The translations under genes and the position numbers were made by a program. The notes beneath the pieces were generated by a model. That model was not told the origin of the DNA. It searched no databases and worked only from the letters and a program-made list of their open reading frames with translations. A stretch of 43,825 bases of DNA from DASWOJ01 sp964242325 (GTDB taxonomy: Bacteria > Pseudomonadota > Alphaproteobacteria > Acetobacterales > Acetobacteraceae), in assembly GCA_964242325.1 (NCBI GenBank), contig CAXTCI010000015.1, forward strand, positions 1 to 43,825, in the 5' to 3' direction. Shown here piece by piece: positions 33,149 through 40,182 of the stretch (position 1 is its first letter; the number at the start of each line of letters is the position of its first letter).

Positions 33149-34012
33149 TCAGGCGCTGGCGGCGCTTCCCAGCTCGGCGAAGTGGCGCAACATGCGTTCC
33201 GGGTCGGGCGTGACGCCGGTGATAAGACGAAAAGCTTCCACTGCCTGGAACACCGCCATGCTGCCGCCGTCCAGCGTGCGGCAGCCCAGGGCGCGGGCGG
33301 TCCGCAGCAGCTCGGTTTCCAGCGGGAAGTAAACGATGTCCGCAACCCACAGCTCCCGGCGCAGCAGGGCCGCCGGCAGGGGTAGGCCGGGATGGGCGGC
33401 CATGCCGGTGGGCGTGCAATGCACCAGCCCGTCCGCCGCCGCCATCGCCGCCGGCAGGTCCGTGCACGCCGCCGCACGGTCCCCGCCGAACCGGGCGCAC
33501 AGGCTGTCGGCGAGGCTGGCGGCGCGGCCCGCGTCCACGTCGCTGATGACCAACCGTCCCACGCCGAGCGTCAGCAGCGCATGGGCCACCGCAGCTCCGG
33601 CTCCGCCCGCGCCAAGCTGCACCACGCGGTCCCGTGGAGCGTCCGCCATGTTGCGGCGGAACGCCTCGGCGAAGCCCCACCAGTCCGTGTTCTCCCCCCG
33701 TCGCCGGCCGTCGCGCAGCACCACGGTGTTCACGGCGCCCAACGCCTGTGCGTCCGGCGACAGCTCGTCCAGCAGCGGCACCACGGCCTGCTTGCAGGGA
33801 TGGGTGATGTTCAACCCGGCAAAACCCATCCGCTCCGCCGCCAGCAGCAGGTCCGGCAAGGCGTCGGCGCCAAGCCCGAGCCGGTCGAGATTGATGTTCT
33901 GATAGGTATAGCGGAGGCCCTGCTCGTCGCCTTCACGCTCGTGCATCGGCGGCGTACGCGATGCGCCGATGCCGGACCCGATCAGGCCGGCGAGGAAGGA
34001 CTGCCGGCTCAT
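33149..34012 (-). CDS. aroE: Shikimate/quinate dehydrogenase (AroE family)
   Basis: A 287-residue AroE-family protein: LIGSGIGASRTPPMHE at the N-terminus, NITHPCKQAVVPLLDE with the catalytic Lys, GAVNTVVLRDGRRRGENTDWWGF with the catalytic Asp, and QLGAGGAGAAVAHAL as the NAD(P) loop. As first gene before quiC and pcaHG it is more likely the catabolic quinate/shikimate dehydrogenase (QuiB or YdiB-like) than the biosynthetic enzyme. It would oxidise shikimate to 3-dehydroshikimate, or quinate to 3-dehydroquinate. A dehydroquinase is not present in the window. It is divergent from the TetR gene with the palindromic operator between. Confidence 0.9.
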   Translation of the reverse strand: MSRQSFLAGLIGSGIGASRTPPMHEREGDEQGLRYTYQNINLDRLGLGADALPDLLLAAERMGFAGLNITHPCKQAVVPLLDELSPDAQALGAVNTVVLRDGRRRGENTDWWGFAEAFRRNMADAPRDRVVQLGAGGAGAAVAHALLTLGVGRLVISDVDAGRAASLADSLCARFGGDRAAACTDLPAAMAAADGLVHCTPTGMAAHPGLPLPAALLRRELWVADIVYFPLETELLRTARALGCRTLDGGSMAVFQAVEAFRLITGVTPDPERMLRHFAELGSAASA

Positions 34013-34162
34013 GGCGCCGCTCCCGCATGGCGCCCAGCCAAGCAGCTTGAGCCGGGTTCGGCCAGAATGCAGTCAGCGTGTTCCATCCCGTGCGTTTCCC
34101 CAAGGCGGTGTTCCGCGACGGCAGTGTGATCCCGCCTAAACCTGCCGCAATGGACCGGCTCT

Positions 34163-34184
34163 ATGGACTAACCGGTTAATCCAT
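34163..34184. promoter_or_regulatory. 22-bp palindrome, probable TetR operator
   Basis: Left half ATGGACTAACC, right half GGTTAATCCAT; 10 of 11 positions pair. It lies between aroE (start 34012) and the TetR gene (start 34248), in a position to control both. Its size and symmetry fit a TetR-family dimer site. Confidence 0.72.
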
Positions 34185-34247
34185 GTCAATGGTGAAGAAC
34201 CATGGCGTGCCCGCCGTGTATCTCCGTCCGGCATTGGAGGTGGTGGA

Positions 34248-34928
34248 ATGGCTAGCGACAGCACTGAAGCCGCTGATGCCAAGCGGCGACCTAATCCAGA
34301 ACGGACGCGGCAGGCCATCCTGGCGGCCGCGCGGGACGAGTTCGCGGCTCACGGCCTGAGTGGCGCCCGTGTGGACGCCATCGCCGCCCGGACCGGCGCC
34401 GCGAAGCGCATGATCTACTACTACTTCGGCAGCAAGGAGGGGCTGTATCTGGCCGTGCTGGAAGCGGCCTACGCCGACATCCGCCGGGTCGAGCAGGAGC
34501 TTGGCCTGGACCGTCTGCCGCCCTTGGAGGCGATACGCCGGCTGATCGAGTTCACGTTCGACTACGAGGAAGCGCACCCGGAGTTCATCCGCCTGGTGTC
34601 CATCGAGAACATCCACAACGGCAGGCACATCGCAGCGTCCCAAACGATCCAGGCGGTGAACAGCCCGGTGATCGCAACGCTGGCCCAGGTGCTGGACCGC
34701 GGCAAGCGGGAGGGCGTGTTCCGGCCCAACGTCGAGCCGACCGATGTCCATATGCTGATCAGCGCCGTTTGCTTCTTCAGGGTGTCGAACCGGCACAGCT
34801 TCGGGGTGCTGTTCGGCTGCGACCTGTTGGACCCGGCCGTGCGTGCGCGTCACAGGGCGATGCTTGTGGACGCCGTGCTGCACTTGCTCACGGCGGCGGA
34901 CGGCGGCAAGGAAGCGGAAGCAGCGTGA
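34248..34928 (+). CDS. TetR-family transcriptional regulator of the quinate/protocatechuate genes (proposed)
   Basis: A 226-residue TetR protein. The HTH spans about residues 19-66: ERTRQAILAAARDEFAAHGLSGARVDAIAARTGAAKRMIYYYFGSKEGLY. The long C-terminal ligand-binding domain (LIEFTFDYEEAHPEFIRLVSIENIHNG, RPNVEPTDVHMLISAVCFFRVSNRHSFG) resembles the TetR_C group near aromatic catabolic genes. The first 18 residues are a charged tail. It is divergent from aroE and separated by 235 bp carrying a 22-bp palindrome, so it probably represses the aroE-quiC-pca unit and its own gene, with a pathway acid as inducer. That assignment is inference. Confidence 0.88.
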   Translation: MASDSTEAADAKRRPNPERTRQAILAAARDEFAAHGLSGARVDAIAARTGAAKRMIYYYFGSKEGLYLAVLEAAYADIRRVEQELGLDRLPPLEAIRRLIEFTFDYEEAHPEFIRLVSIENIHNGRHIAASQTIQAVNSPVIATLAQVLDRGKREGVFRPNVEPTDVHMLISAVCFFRVSNRHSFGVLFGCDLLDPAVRARHRAMLVDAVLHLLTAADGGKEAEAA

Positions 34929-35126
34929 GCATGGCGGGTCCTCCATGCTTGCCGCGGCCGGTGCGCGGCGCTATGGGCCGTGCTAGCATCAGCATCAACC
35001 ATCAAGAACGGGCCGCCCAGGCGGGCAAGGTCCACCGAGTGGGGGGAAGGAACGGCCGGCGCAGCAGCTTGCGCGGGTCGGATGCCTGGCGTTTCCTTGC
35101 CCCACCTCGGCGAGAAGGAGAACGGC

Positions 35127-35843
35127 ATGGCAGTCAGTAAAGTATACCCCGACGCAGCGGCGGCACTCGCAGGCGCGCTGCGGGACGGCATGACCATCAT
35201 GTCCGGCGGCTTCGGCCTGTGCGGCATCCCTGGCGTGCTGATTGCCGCCATCCGCGACAGCGGCGTCAAGGACCTGACCATCATCAGCAACAATGCCGGT
35301 GTGGACGGCGCCGGGCTGGGCCTGCTGCTGGAAACCCGCCAGGTCCGCAAGATGATCTCCTCCTATGTCGGCGAGAACAAGGAGTTCATGCGCCAGTATC
35401 TCGCAAGCGAGCTGGAGATCGAGTTCAACCCGCAGGGTACCCTGGCCGAGCGCATCCGCGCCGGCGGCGCCGGCATCCCGGCGTTCTTCACCCGCACCGG
35501 CGTTGGCACCGCCATCGCCGAGGGCAAGCCGGAACAGGTGTTCGACGGCAAGCCATACATCATGGAGCGCGGCCTGTTCGCCGACCTCGCCATCGTCCAC
35601 GCCTGGCGCGGCGACACCGAGGGCAACCTGGTCTATCGGATGACGGCGCGCAACTTCAACCCGATCATGGCCACCGCCGCCCACCTGACTGTGGCGCAGG
35701 TCGAGGAGCTGGTGCCGGCCGGCGAGCTGGACGGCGACCACATCGTGACGCCGGGCATCTTCGTGCAGCGCCTCGTCCCCGTGCCCGGCGCCGAGAAGCG
35801 CATCGAGCAGCGCACCACCCGCAAGCACCTGCAGGAGGCATAA
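35127..35843 (+). CDS. scoA: 3-oxoacid CoA-transferase subunit A
   Basis: A 238-residue alpha subunit starting MAVSKVYPDAAAALAGALRDG. Family blocks are SGGFGLCGIPGVLIAAIRDSGVKDLTIISNNAG near residue 31 and GTLAERIRAGGAGIPAFFTRTGVGT near residue 107. AAGGAGAA lies upstream of the ATG at 35127. With the B subunit 2 bp downstream it moves CoA between succinyl-CoA and acetoacetate (ScoA/B type); beta-ketoadipate CoA-transferase (PcaI/J) is the alternative. The full GGFGLCGIP block and the HENG-like site favour the succinyl-CoA:3-oxoacid type, but the subfamilies are close. The location beside pca and phaC fits either. Confidence 0.9.
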   Translation: MAVSKVYPDAAAALAGALRDGMTIMSGGFGLCGIPGVLIAAIRDSGVKDLTIISNNAGVDGAGLGLLLETRQVRKMISSYVGENKEFMRQYLASELEIEFNPQGTLAERIRAGGAGIPAFFTRTGVGTAIAEGKPEQVFDGKPYIMERGLFADLAIVHAWRGDTEGNLVYRMTARNFNPIMATAAHLTVAQVEELVPAGELDGDHIVTPGIFVQRLVPVPGAEKRIEQRTTRKHLQEA

Positions 35844-35845
35844 AG

Positions 35846-36505
35846 ATGGCCTGGACCCGCGACGAGATGGCCGCCCGCGCGGCGCGAGAGCTGCGCGACG
35901 GCATGTACGTGAACCTGGGGATCGGCATCCCGACCCTGGTTGCCAACTTTATCCCCGCCGGTATCAACGTGCAGCTGCACAGCGAGAACGGGATGCTGGG
36001 CATCGGCGCCTTTCCCTACGAGGGGGAGGAGGACCCGGACCTGATCAACGCCGGCAAGCAGACCGTCACCAAGCTGCCGACCACCTCGTTCTTCGACAGC
36101 GCCGCATCGTTCGCGATGGTGCGTGGCGGGCATATCGCGATCTCCATCCTGGGTGGCCTGCAGGTGGCGGAGAACGGCGACCTCGCGAACTGGATGGTGC
36201 CCGGCAAGATGGTGAAGGGCATGGGCGGTGCGATGGACCTGGTGGCCGGCGTGCCGCGCGTCGTCGTGCTGATGGAGCACACCGCCAAGGGCGAGCCGAA
36301 GATCCTCAAGCAGTGCAACCTGCCGCTGACCGGCAAGGGCGTGGTCAACCTGATCGTCACCGATCTCTGCGTGTTCGACGTGCTGCCCGCCGGCGGCGGC
36401 CTGGTCCTTGCGGACCTGGCGCCTGGCGTCACGGTGGATGAGATACGTGCCAAGACGGAGGCCGGGTTCGCGATCCACCCGGACCTGCAAGCGCGCGCCG
36501 CCTGA
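35846..36505 (+). CDS. scoB: 3-oxoacid CoA-transferase subunit B
   Basis: A 219-residue beta subunit. GMYVNLGIGIPTLVANFIP opens the chain. The catalytic Glu, which forms the glutamyl-CoA thioester, is E47 in LHSENGMLGIGAFP. RGGHIAISILGGLQVAENGDLANWM near residue 92 and MGGAMDLVAGVPRVVVLMEH near 127 are typical. AGGAGG is 9 nt before the ATG at 35846, inside the end of scoA, so the two subunits are made together. Acetoacetyl-CoA made here could enter polyhydroxybutyrate synthesis through the downstream phaC, or be cleaved by thiolase; phaA and phaB are not in this window. Confidence 0.92.
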   Translation: MAWTRDEMAARAARELRDGMYVNLGIGIPTLVANFIPAGINVQLHSENGMLGIGAFPYEGEEDPDLINAGKQTVTKLPTTSFFDSAASFAMVRGGHIAISILGGLQVAENGDLANWMVPGKMVKGMGGAMDLVAGVPRVVVLMEHTAKGEPKILKQCNLPLTGKGVVNLIVTDLCVFDVLPAGGGLVLADLAPGVTVDEIRAKTEAGFAIHPDLQARAA

Positions 36506-36562
36506 CGCCAGGTGCGCCGGTGTTCGCCGGCTCGTCATCGCGAGCCGGTCGCGGCGTGGCAA

Positions 36563-36632
36563 CCCAGGAACCGCAGGCCCGGCACCGGATGCCGGCGGCG
36601 GCGGGAACCGCGAAGTCGTTGCGGTTCCTGGG
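36563..36632. repeat. Inverted repeat between scoB and phaC
   Basis: Arms CCCAGGAACCGCA (36563-36575) and TGCGGTTCCTGGG (36620-36632) pair perfectly, with a structured GC-rich centre. Just upstream, CCGGCTCGTCATCGCGAGCCGG forms a second hairpin. The CGTCATCGCGAGC...CAACCCAGGA order resembles dispersed repeats common in alphaproteobacteria (from memory). It occupies much of the 214-bp spacer. Confidence 0.65.
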
Positions 36633-36719
36633 ACGACAAGGTTGGAGGCGGGCACGTCCCGCCAGACGATATATCAGCCGGCGCAACGCGCCAGCCAGCG
36701 CTACCAGGAGGACGCCCTC

Positions 36720-38645
36720 ATGAGCGACGCCACGAAAACCCCGGCCTCGGACGCCGGCATGACCCCCGCCCTGTCGCCCGACGCGGTGCTCGGACTGTGG
36801 TCCAGTTGGATGGAGAAGGCGTCCAGCCAGACCCAGGCCATGATGGGGCCGGTGGCCGGCAACTGGGACGCAATGGCGGGCTCGGTGATGTCCGACAACC
36901 TGGCCCAGATACGCAAGGCGGTCGCGGATGACGCCACCCTGCGGCAAATAGACCAGATGTGGAATGCCAACCCGCTGCGGGACGTGGTTCCCGTGGACTG
37001 GGCCGCCGTGTCCGCGTCGCTCAGGACGGTTTGGCTGCGCGCACTGCGCAATCCCGGCACCCTCGCCAAGGCCGCCGTGGAGATGAACGCCTCCATTCTG
37101 CGCGCCGCTGCCGACGCCTGGACCGAGGCGACGCGTGCCTGGATGGGCGGCGCCGCCCCGGCGCCCGCCGTGCCCAAGGACGCCGACAAGCGCTTTGCCG
37201 CGCCCGATTGGCATACCAACCCCGCCTTCCGCACGCTCAAGGACGCCTACCTGCTGGCCTCCGACTGGCTGCTGCACCAGGGCGAGGCAGACGACCTCGA
37301 ACCCGCCGAGCGCCAGCGCCTGCAATTCCACCTGCGCCAGTTCGTGGACGCCATGAGCCCCGCGCTGATGCTGGTCAGCAACCCAGTCGCCCTGCGCCGG
37401 GCCGTGGAAACCGGCGGCGCCAGCGTCGCATCGGGATTGCAGAACCTGATGGCCGACCTGAAGGAGGGACGGCTGAGCATGGTGGACGAGACCGCCTTCG
37501 CGCCTGGCCGCAACCTGGCGATGTCGCCGGGCAAGGTCGTTCATCGCAACAAGCTGATCGAGCTGATCCAGTACTCGCCCAGCACGGAACAGGTCCACGC
37601 CACCCCGCTGCTGATCCTGCCGCCGTGGATCAACAAGTATTACATCCTCGACCTGCAGCCCAAAAACAGCATGGTCGCCCACCTGGTCCGCGAGGGCTTC
37701 ACCGTGTTCATGGTGTCCTGGCGCAACCCGGACGAGAGCATGGACGGCATCAACATCGAGAACTACATGGACTTCGGCCCGCTGGAGGCCAGCGACGTGG
37801 TCCGGGAGATCACCGGCAGCGAGACCGTCAACGTCATGGGATACTGCATCGGCGGCACGTTGCTGGCGATGACCCTGGCCTACCTCGCCAACAAGGGCGA
37901 CACCCGCTTCAACTCCGCCACCTTCATGGTGTCCTTGCAGGACTTCACCCGCGTCGGCGACACCGCGGTGTTCATGGACGACCCGGCGGTTGACTTGGTC
38001 GAGCAGCAGATGATGGAACGCGGCTATCTCGACAGCCGCAGCATGTCCAACATGTTCAACCTGCTCCGCTCCAACGACCTGATCTGGTCCAACGTCGTCA
38101 ACAACTACCTGATGGGCCAGAAGCCGCCGGCCTTCGACCTGCTGTATTGGAACAGCGACGGCACCCGCATGACGCGGGCGGCCCATAGCTGGTATCTCCG
38201 GAACACCTACAACGAGAACAACCTGATGCACCCGGGGAAGGTCGAGCTGAAGGGCGAGCATCTGGACCTCGGCCGGGTGACGCTCGACGCCTTCGCCGTG
38301 GGGGCGGAGAAGGACCACATCGTGCCATGGGATGCGGCCTGGCGGGTCACGCAACTCCTGGGGGGCGACGTGCGCTATGTCCTCGCCAGCAGCGGCCACA
38401 TCGCGGGGATCATCAACCCGCCGGGTGGCAAGGGCATCTACTGGACGACGGAGCCCGGCGAGCGGTTCCCGACGGCGGAGGCCTGGCGTGCCGCGACGAA
38501 GAAGCACAACGGGAGCTGGTGGTCGGACTGGACGGCGTGGCTGTCCCAGCGGTCCGGCGAGATGGCAGCGCTGCCGCCGTTGGGCAGCAACGCGCATCCG
38601 CCGATGGAGGATGCGCCGGGGACTTACGTGCTGCAGAAGTACTGA
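36720..38645 (+). CDS. phaC: Class I polyhydroxyalkanoate synthase PhaC
   Basis: A 641-residue class I PHA synthase, somewhat longer than the usual ~590, with a Pro/Ala-rich N-terminal part. The N-terminal PhaC_N domain contains FAPGRNLAMSPGKVVHRNKLIELIQYSPSTEQVH. The lipase-like box GYCIGG has the nucleophile C376 (codon 37845-37847). Catalytic Asp lies in VGAEKDHIVPW and His in SSGHIAGIINPP. WINKYYILDLQPKNS and SWRNPDESM are class I blocks. It polymerises 3-hydroxyacyl-CoA, mainly 3-hydroxybutyryl-CoA, on granules. GGAGG lies just upstream of the ATG at 36720. It follows scoAB by 214 bp and may have its own promoter. Confidence 0.95.
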   Translation: MSDATKTPASDAGMTPALSPDAVLGLWSSWMEKASSQTQAMMGPVAGNWDAMAGSVMSDNLAQIRKAVADDATLRQIDQMWNANPLRDVVPVDWAAVSASLRTVWLRALRNPGTLAKAAVEMNASILRAAADAWTEATRAWMGGAAPAPAVPKDADKRFAAPDWHTNPAFRTLKDAYLLASDWLLHQGEADDLEPAERQRLQFHLRQFVDAMSPALMLVSNPVALRRAVETGGASVASGLQNLMADLKEGRLSMVDETAFAPGRNLAMSPGKVVHRNKLIELIQYSPSTEQVHATPLLILPPWINKYYILDLQPKNSMVAHLVREGFTVFMVSWRNPDESMDGINIENYMDFGPLEASDVVREITGSETVNVMGYCIGGTLLAMTLAYLANKGDTRFNSATFMVSLQDFTRVGDTAVFMDDPAVDLVEQQMMERGYLDSRSMSNMFNLLRSNDLIWSNVVNNYLMGQKPPAFDLLYWNSDGTRMTRAAHSWYLRNTYNENNLMHPGKVELKGEHLDLGRVTLDAFAVGAEKDHIVPWDAAWRVTQLLGGDVRYVLASSGHIAGIINPPGGKGIYWTTEPGERFPTAEAWRAATKKHNGSWWSDWTAWLSQRSGEMAALPPLGSNAHPPMEDAPGTYVLQKY

Positions 38646-39121
38646 GCGGCCCCACTTCTCTTCCATGTAGGACGGGGAGCCGGGGCGCTCCCTGCCGTGG
38701 CCTGGCGCCGCAGTTTGGCGGACTGCGGCGATCGCCCACCTGGCCCGGCTTGCGCCGCCTTACTTGGCAGAGCGCACGTGTCCAGCTCTGCGTTGCTGGG
38801 CAGCCCATCGCGAACCACCGCGCCACGGCCGGCACGGACTCGCCTGCCTTCGCCACCATCGGGACATGTCTTCGCAAGCCTGCCAGATAGGTCCAAGCCG
38901 CCACGCCCATCCCTGGAATCAGGCAAAGGCAGCTAGCCCGCACGCAAGGTGCATTATCCTCGGTTGCTGTTTCTGGGTGGTCATCGAACGTCGAATTGTA
39001 AACTTCAAGTATAGACCTGTTATTTTTGGTCAGGATTGCAACAAAAACAAACATTGTTGGAATGTAACGGGATATTTACACTCTACTCCACCAATCAAAG
39101 CAAGTAATTGATTTTCCTGTA
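38646..39121. other. Intergenic region with an AT-rich upstream zone
   Basis: About 475 bp after phaC. The first 300 bp are GC-rich with no convincing gene. From about 38990 the sequence becomes AT-rich (TTATTTTTGG, AACAAAAACAAACATTG), which fits an upstream binding region for the sigma-54 promoter at 39122. I see no clear terminator for phaC. Confidence 0.55.
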
Positions 39122-39138
39122 TGGCACAGGTGTTGCAA
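39122..39138 (+). promoter_or_regulatory. Sigma-54 (-24/-12) promoter
   Basis: TGGCAC (39122-39127), 5 bases, then TTGCAA (39133-39138), an excellent match to the RpoN consensus with the GG and GC dinucleotides correctly spaced. The start site would be about 39148, 40 bp before the PEP-CTERM gene start at 39189. An activator of the PrsR type would be expected elsewhere in the genome. Confidence 0.85.
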
Positions 39139-39188
39139 TGGGTTGCATGACTATCAATGGTCAACTTGCACGAGATTGGAACCAGGAC

Positions 39189-39869
39189 ATGACTGCGCGT
39201 CTTACTCTGACAGCTGTCGCCGTAGCGGCGCTGGCGTTTCTGACCACTACCGACGCCAAGGCCATTCCGGTCAGCAGCTTCTACAGCACCGGCGTGGACA
39301 ACACGGACGCGGTGCTGACGAATGGCGCCACCGACACCCACTACGCGCTCATCTCGACCCCGGACGGCAGCACTCCCGGTGTGCGCGTGGCGACGTCGGG
39401 CAACGGCTACCCGATCCCGCCGTGGCTCGCCGACGACAGCATGTCCACCTGGATCGGCCCGAACCCGAACACTGATTTGAGTGCCCTTCCCGGCACGTAC
39501 GACTACCGGACGACGTTCGACCTGACCGGGTTCGACGCCGGCACTGCCCAACTGAGCGGCCTGTGGGCGGCCGACAATGGCGGTGCTGACATTGTGCTCA
39601 ACGGAGTTTCCGCTGGCCTGACGACGCTCAACGGCTTCGGTGCTTTCACCAGCTTTTTGGTCGACAGCGGCTTCACAAGTGGAATTAACACAATCGACTT
39701 CATTGTGCAGAACTATAGCAGTGATGGTAGTAACATCGACAGTAATCCGACCGGGCTTCGCGTTGAAGGCACGCTGACGGCCACCTTCGTGCCCGAGCCG
39801 CTGTCGCTTGCCATCCTCGGCGTCGGCCTGGCCGGCACCGGTCTTTTCCGGCGCTTCAAGCGCACCTAA
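39189..39869 (+). CDS. PEP-CTERM sorting-signal exported protein
   Basis: A 226-residue exported protein. The signal peptide MTARLTLTAVAVAALAFLTTTDAKA is followed by a beta-rich, Gly/Asp/Asn/Thr-rich body (TWIGPNPNTDLSALPG, GTYDYRTTFDLTGFD). The tail is a PEP-CTERM signal: VPEP, then hydrophobic LSLAILGVGLAGTGLF, then RRFKRT. Such proteins are processed by exosortase XrtA and often belong to biofilm or exopolysaccharide systems. The ATG at 39189 is chosen because the signal peptide starts there and because it lies downstream of the sigma-54 promoter; the longer frame from 39108 would include that promoter. The base composition is lower in GC than the neighbours. It is followed by a hairpin at 39887. 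Confidence 0.9.
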   Translation: MTARLTLTAVAVAALAFLTTTDAKAIPVSSFYSTGVDNTDAVLTNGATDTHYALISTPDGSTPGVRVATSGNGYPIPPWLADDSMSTWIGPNPNTDLSALPGTYDYRTTFDLTGFDAGTAQLSGLWAADNGGADIVLNGVSAGLTTLNGFGAFTSFLVDSGFTSGINTIDFIVQNYSSDGSNIDSNPTGLRVEGTLTATFVPEPLSLAILGVGLAGTGLFRRFKRT

Positions 39870-39886
39870 GACGCAGTCTTTCTCAA

Positions 39887-39914
39887 GCCGCCGGGCCGAG
39901 ATTGGCCCGGCGGC
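39887..39914 (+). terminator. Strong hairpin after the PEP-CTERM gene
   Basis: An 11-bp perfect stem, GCCGCCGGGCC (39887-39897) and GGCCCGGCGGC (39904-39914), with a 6-nt loop, 18 bp after the stop. No T tract follows on either strand, so it could be a weak or factor-assisted terminator. From 39915 to the cobC stop at 40183 I see nothing recognisable. Confidence 0.6.
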
Positions 39915-40182
39915 CGCCATCTGGCGCACCCGCGCCCGCCTAACGACCAAGCCAGAGTAGCGGCGCCTCTCCGCTCGCGCCGACAATAGCTGTCCACCGC
40001 GCTGTGCCGCGGCAAGTCCTTCAACAGTGCGGTCCCTAGGCATCCGGTGCCCGGAAATATGGACGATCCCGTTGATGGATAGGCGACTTCTGCAAAACGT
40101 GCCTCCGGCTGCAACCGCCTGTTGCTTTGGTTTAACGTTGCCCGGCGATGACTTGCGCGCCGGCATCGGCGCCGATTGAGGT

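Noticed and set aside
36429..38666. A 745-residue open frame antisense to phaC
   Set aside because: It mirrors the codon bias of the GC-rich phaC gene; His/Gln/Arg-rich, no motif, while phaC is beyond doubt.
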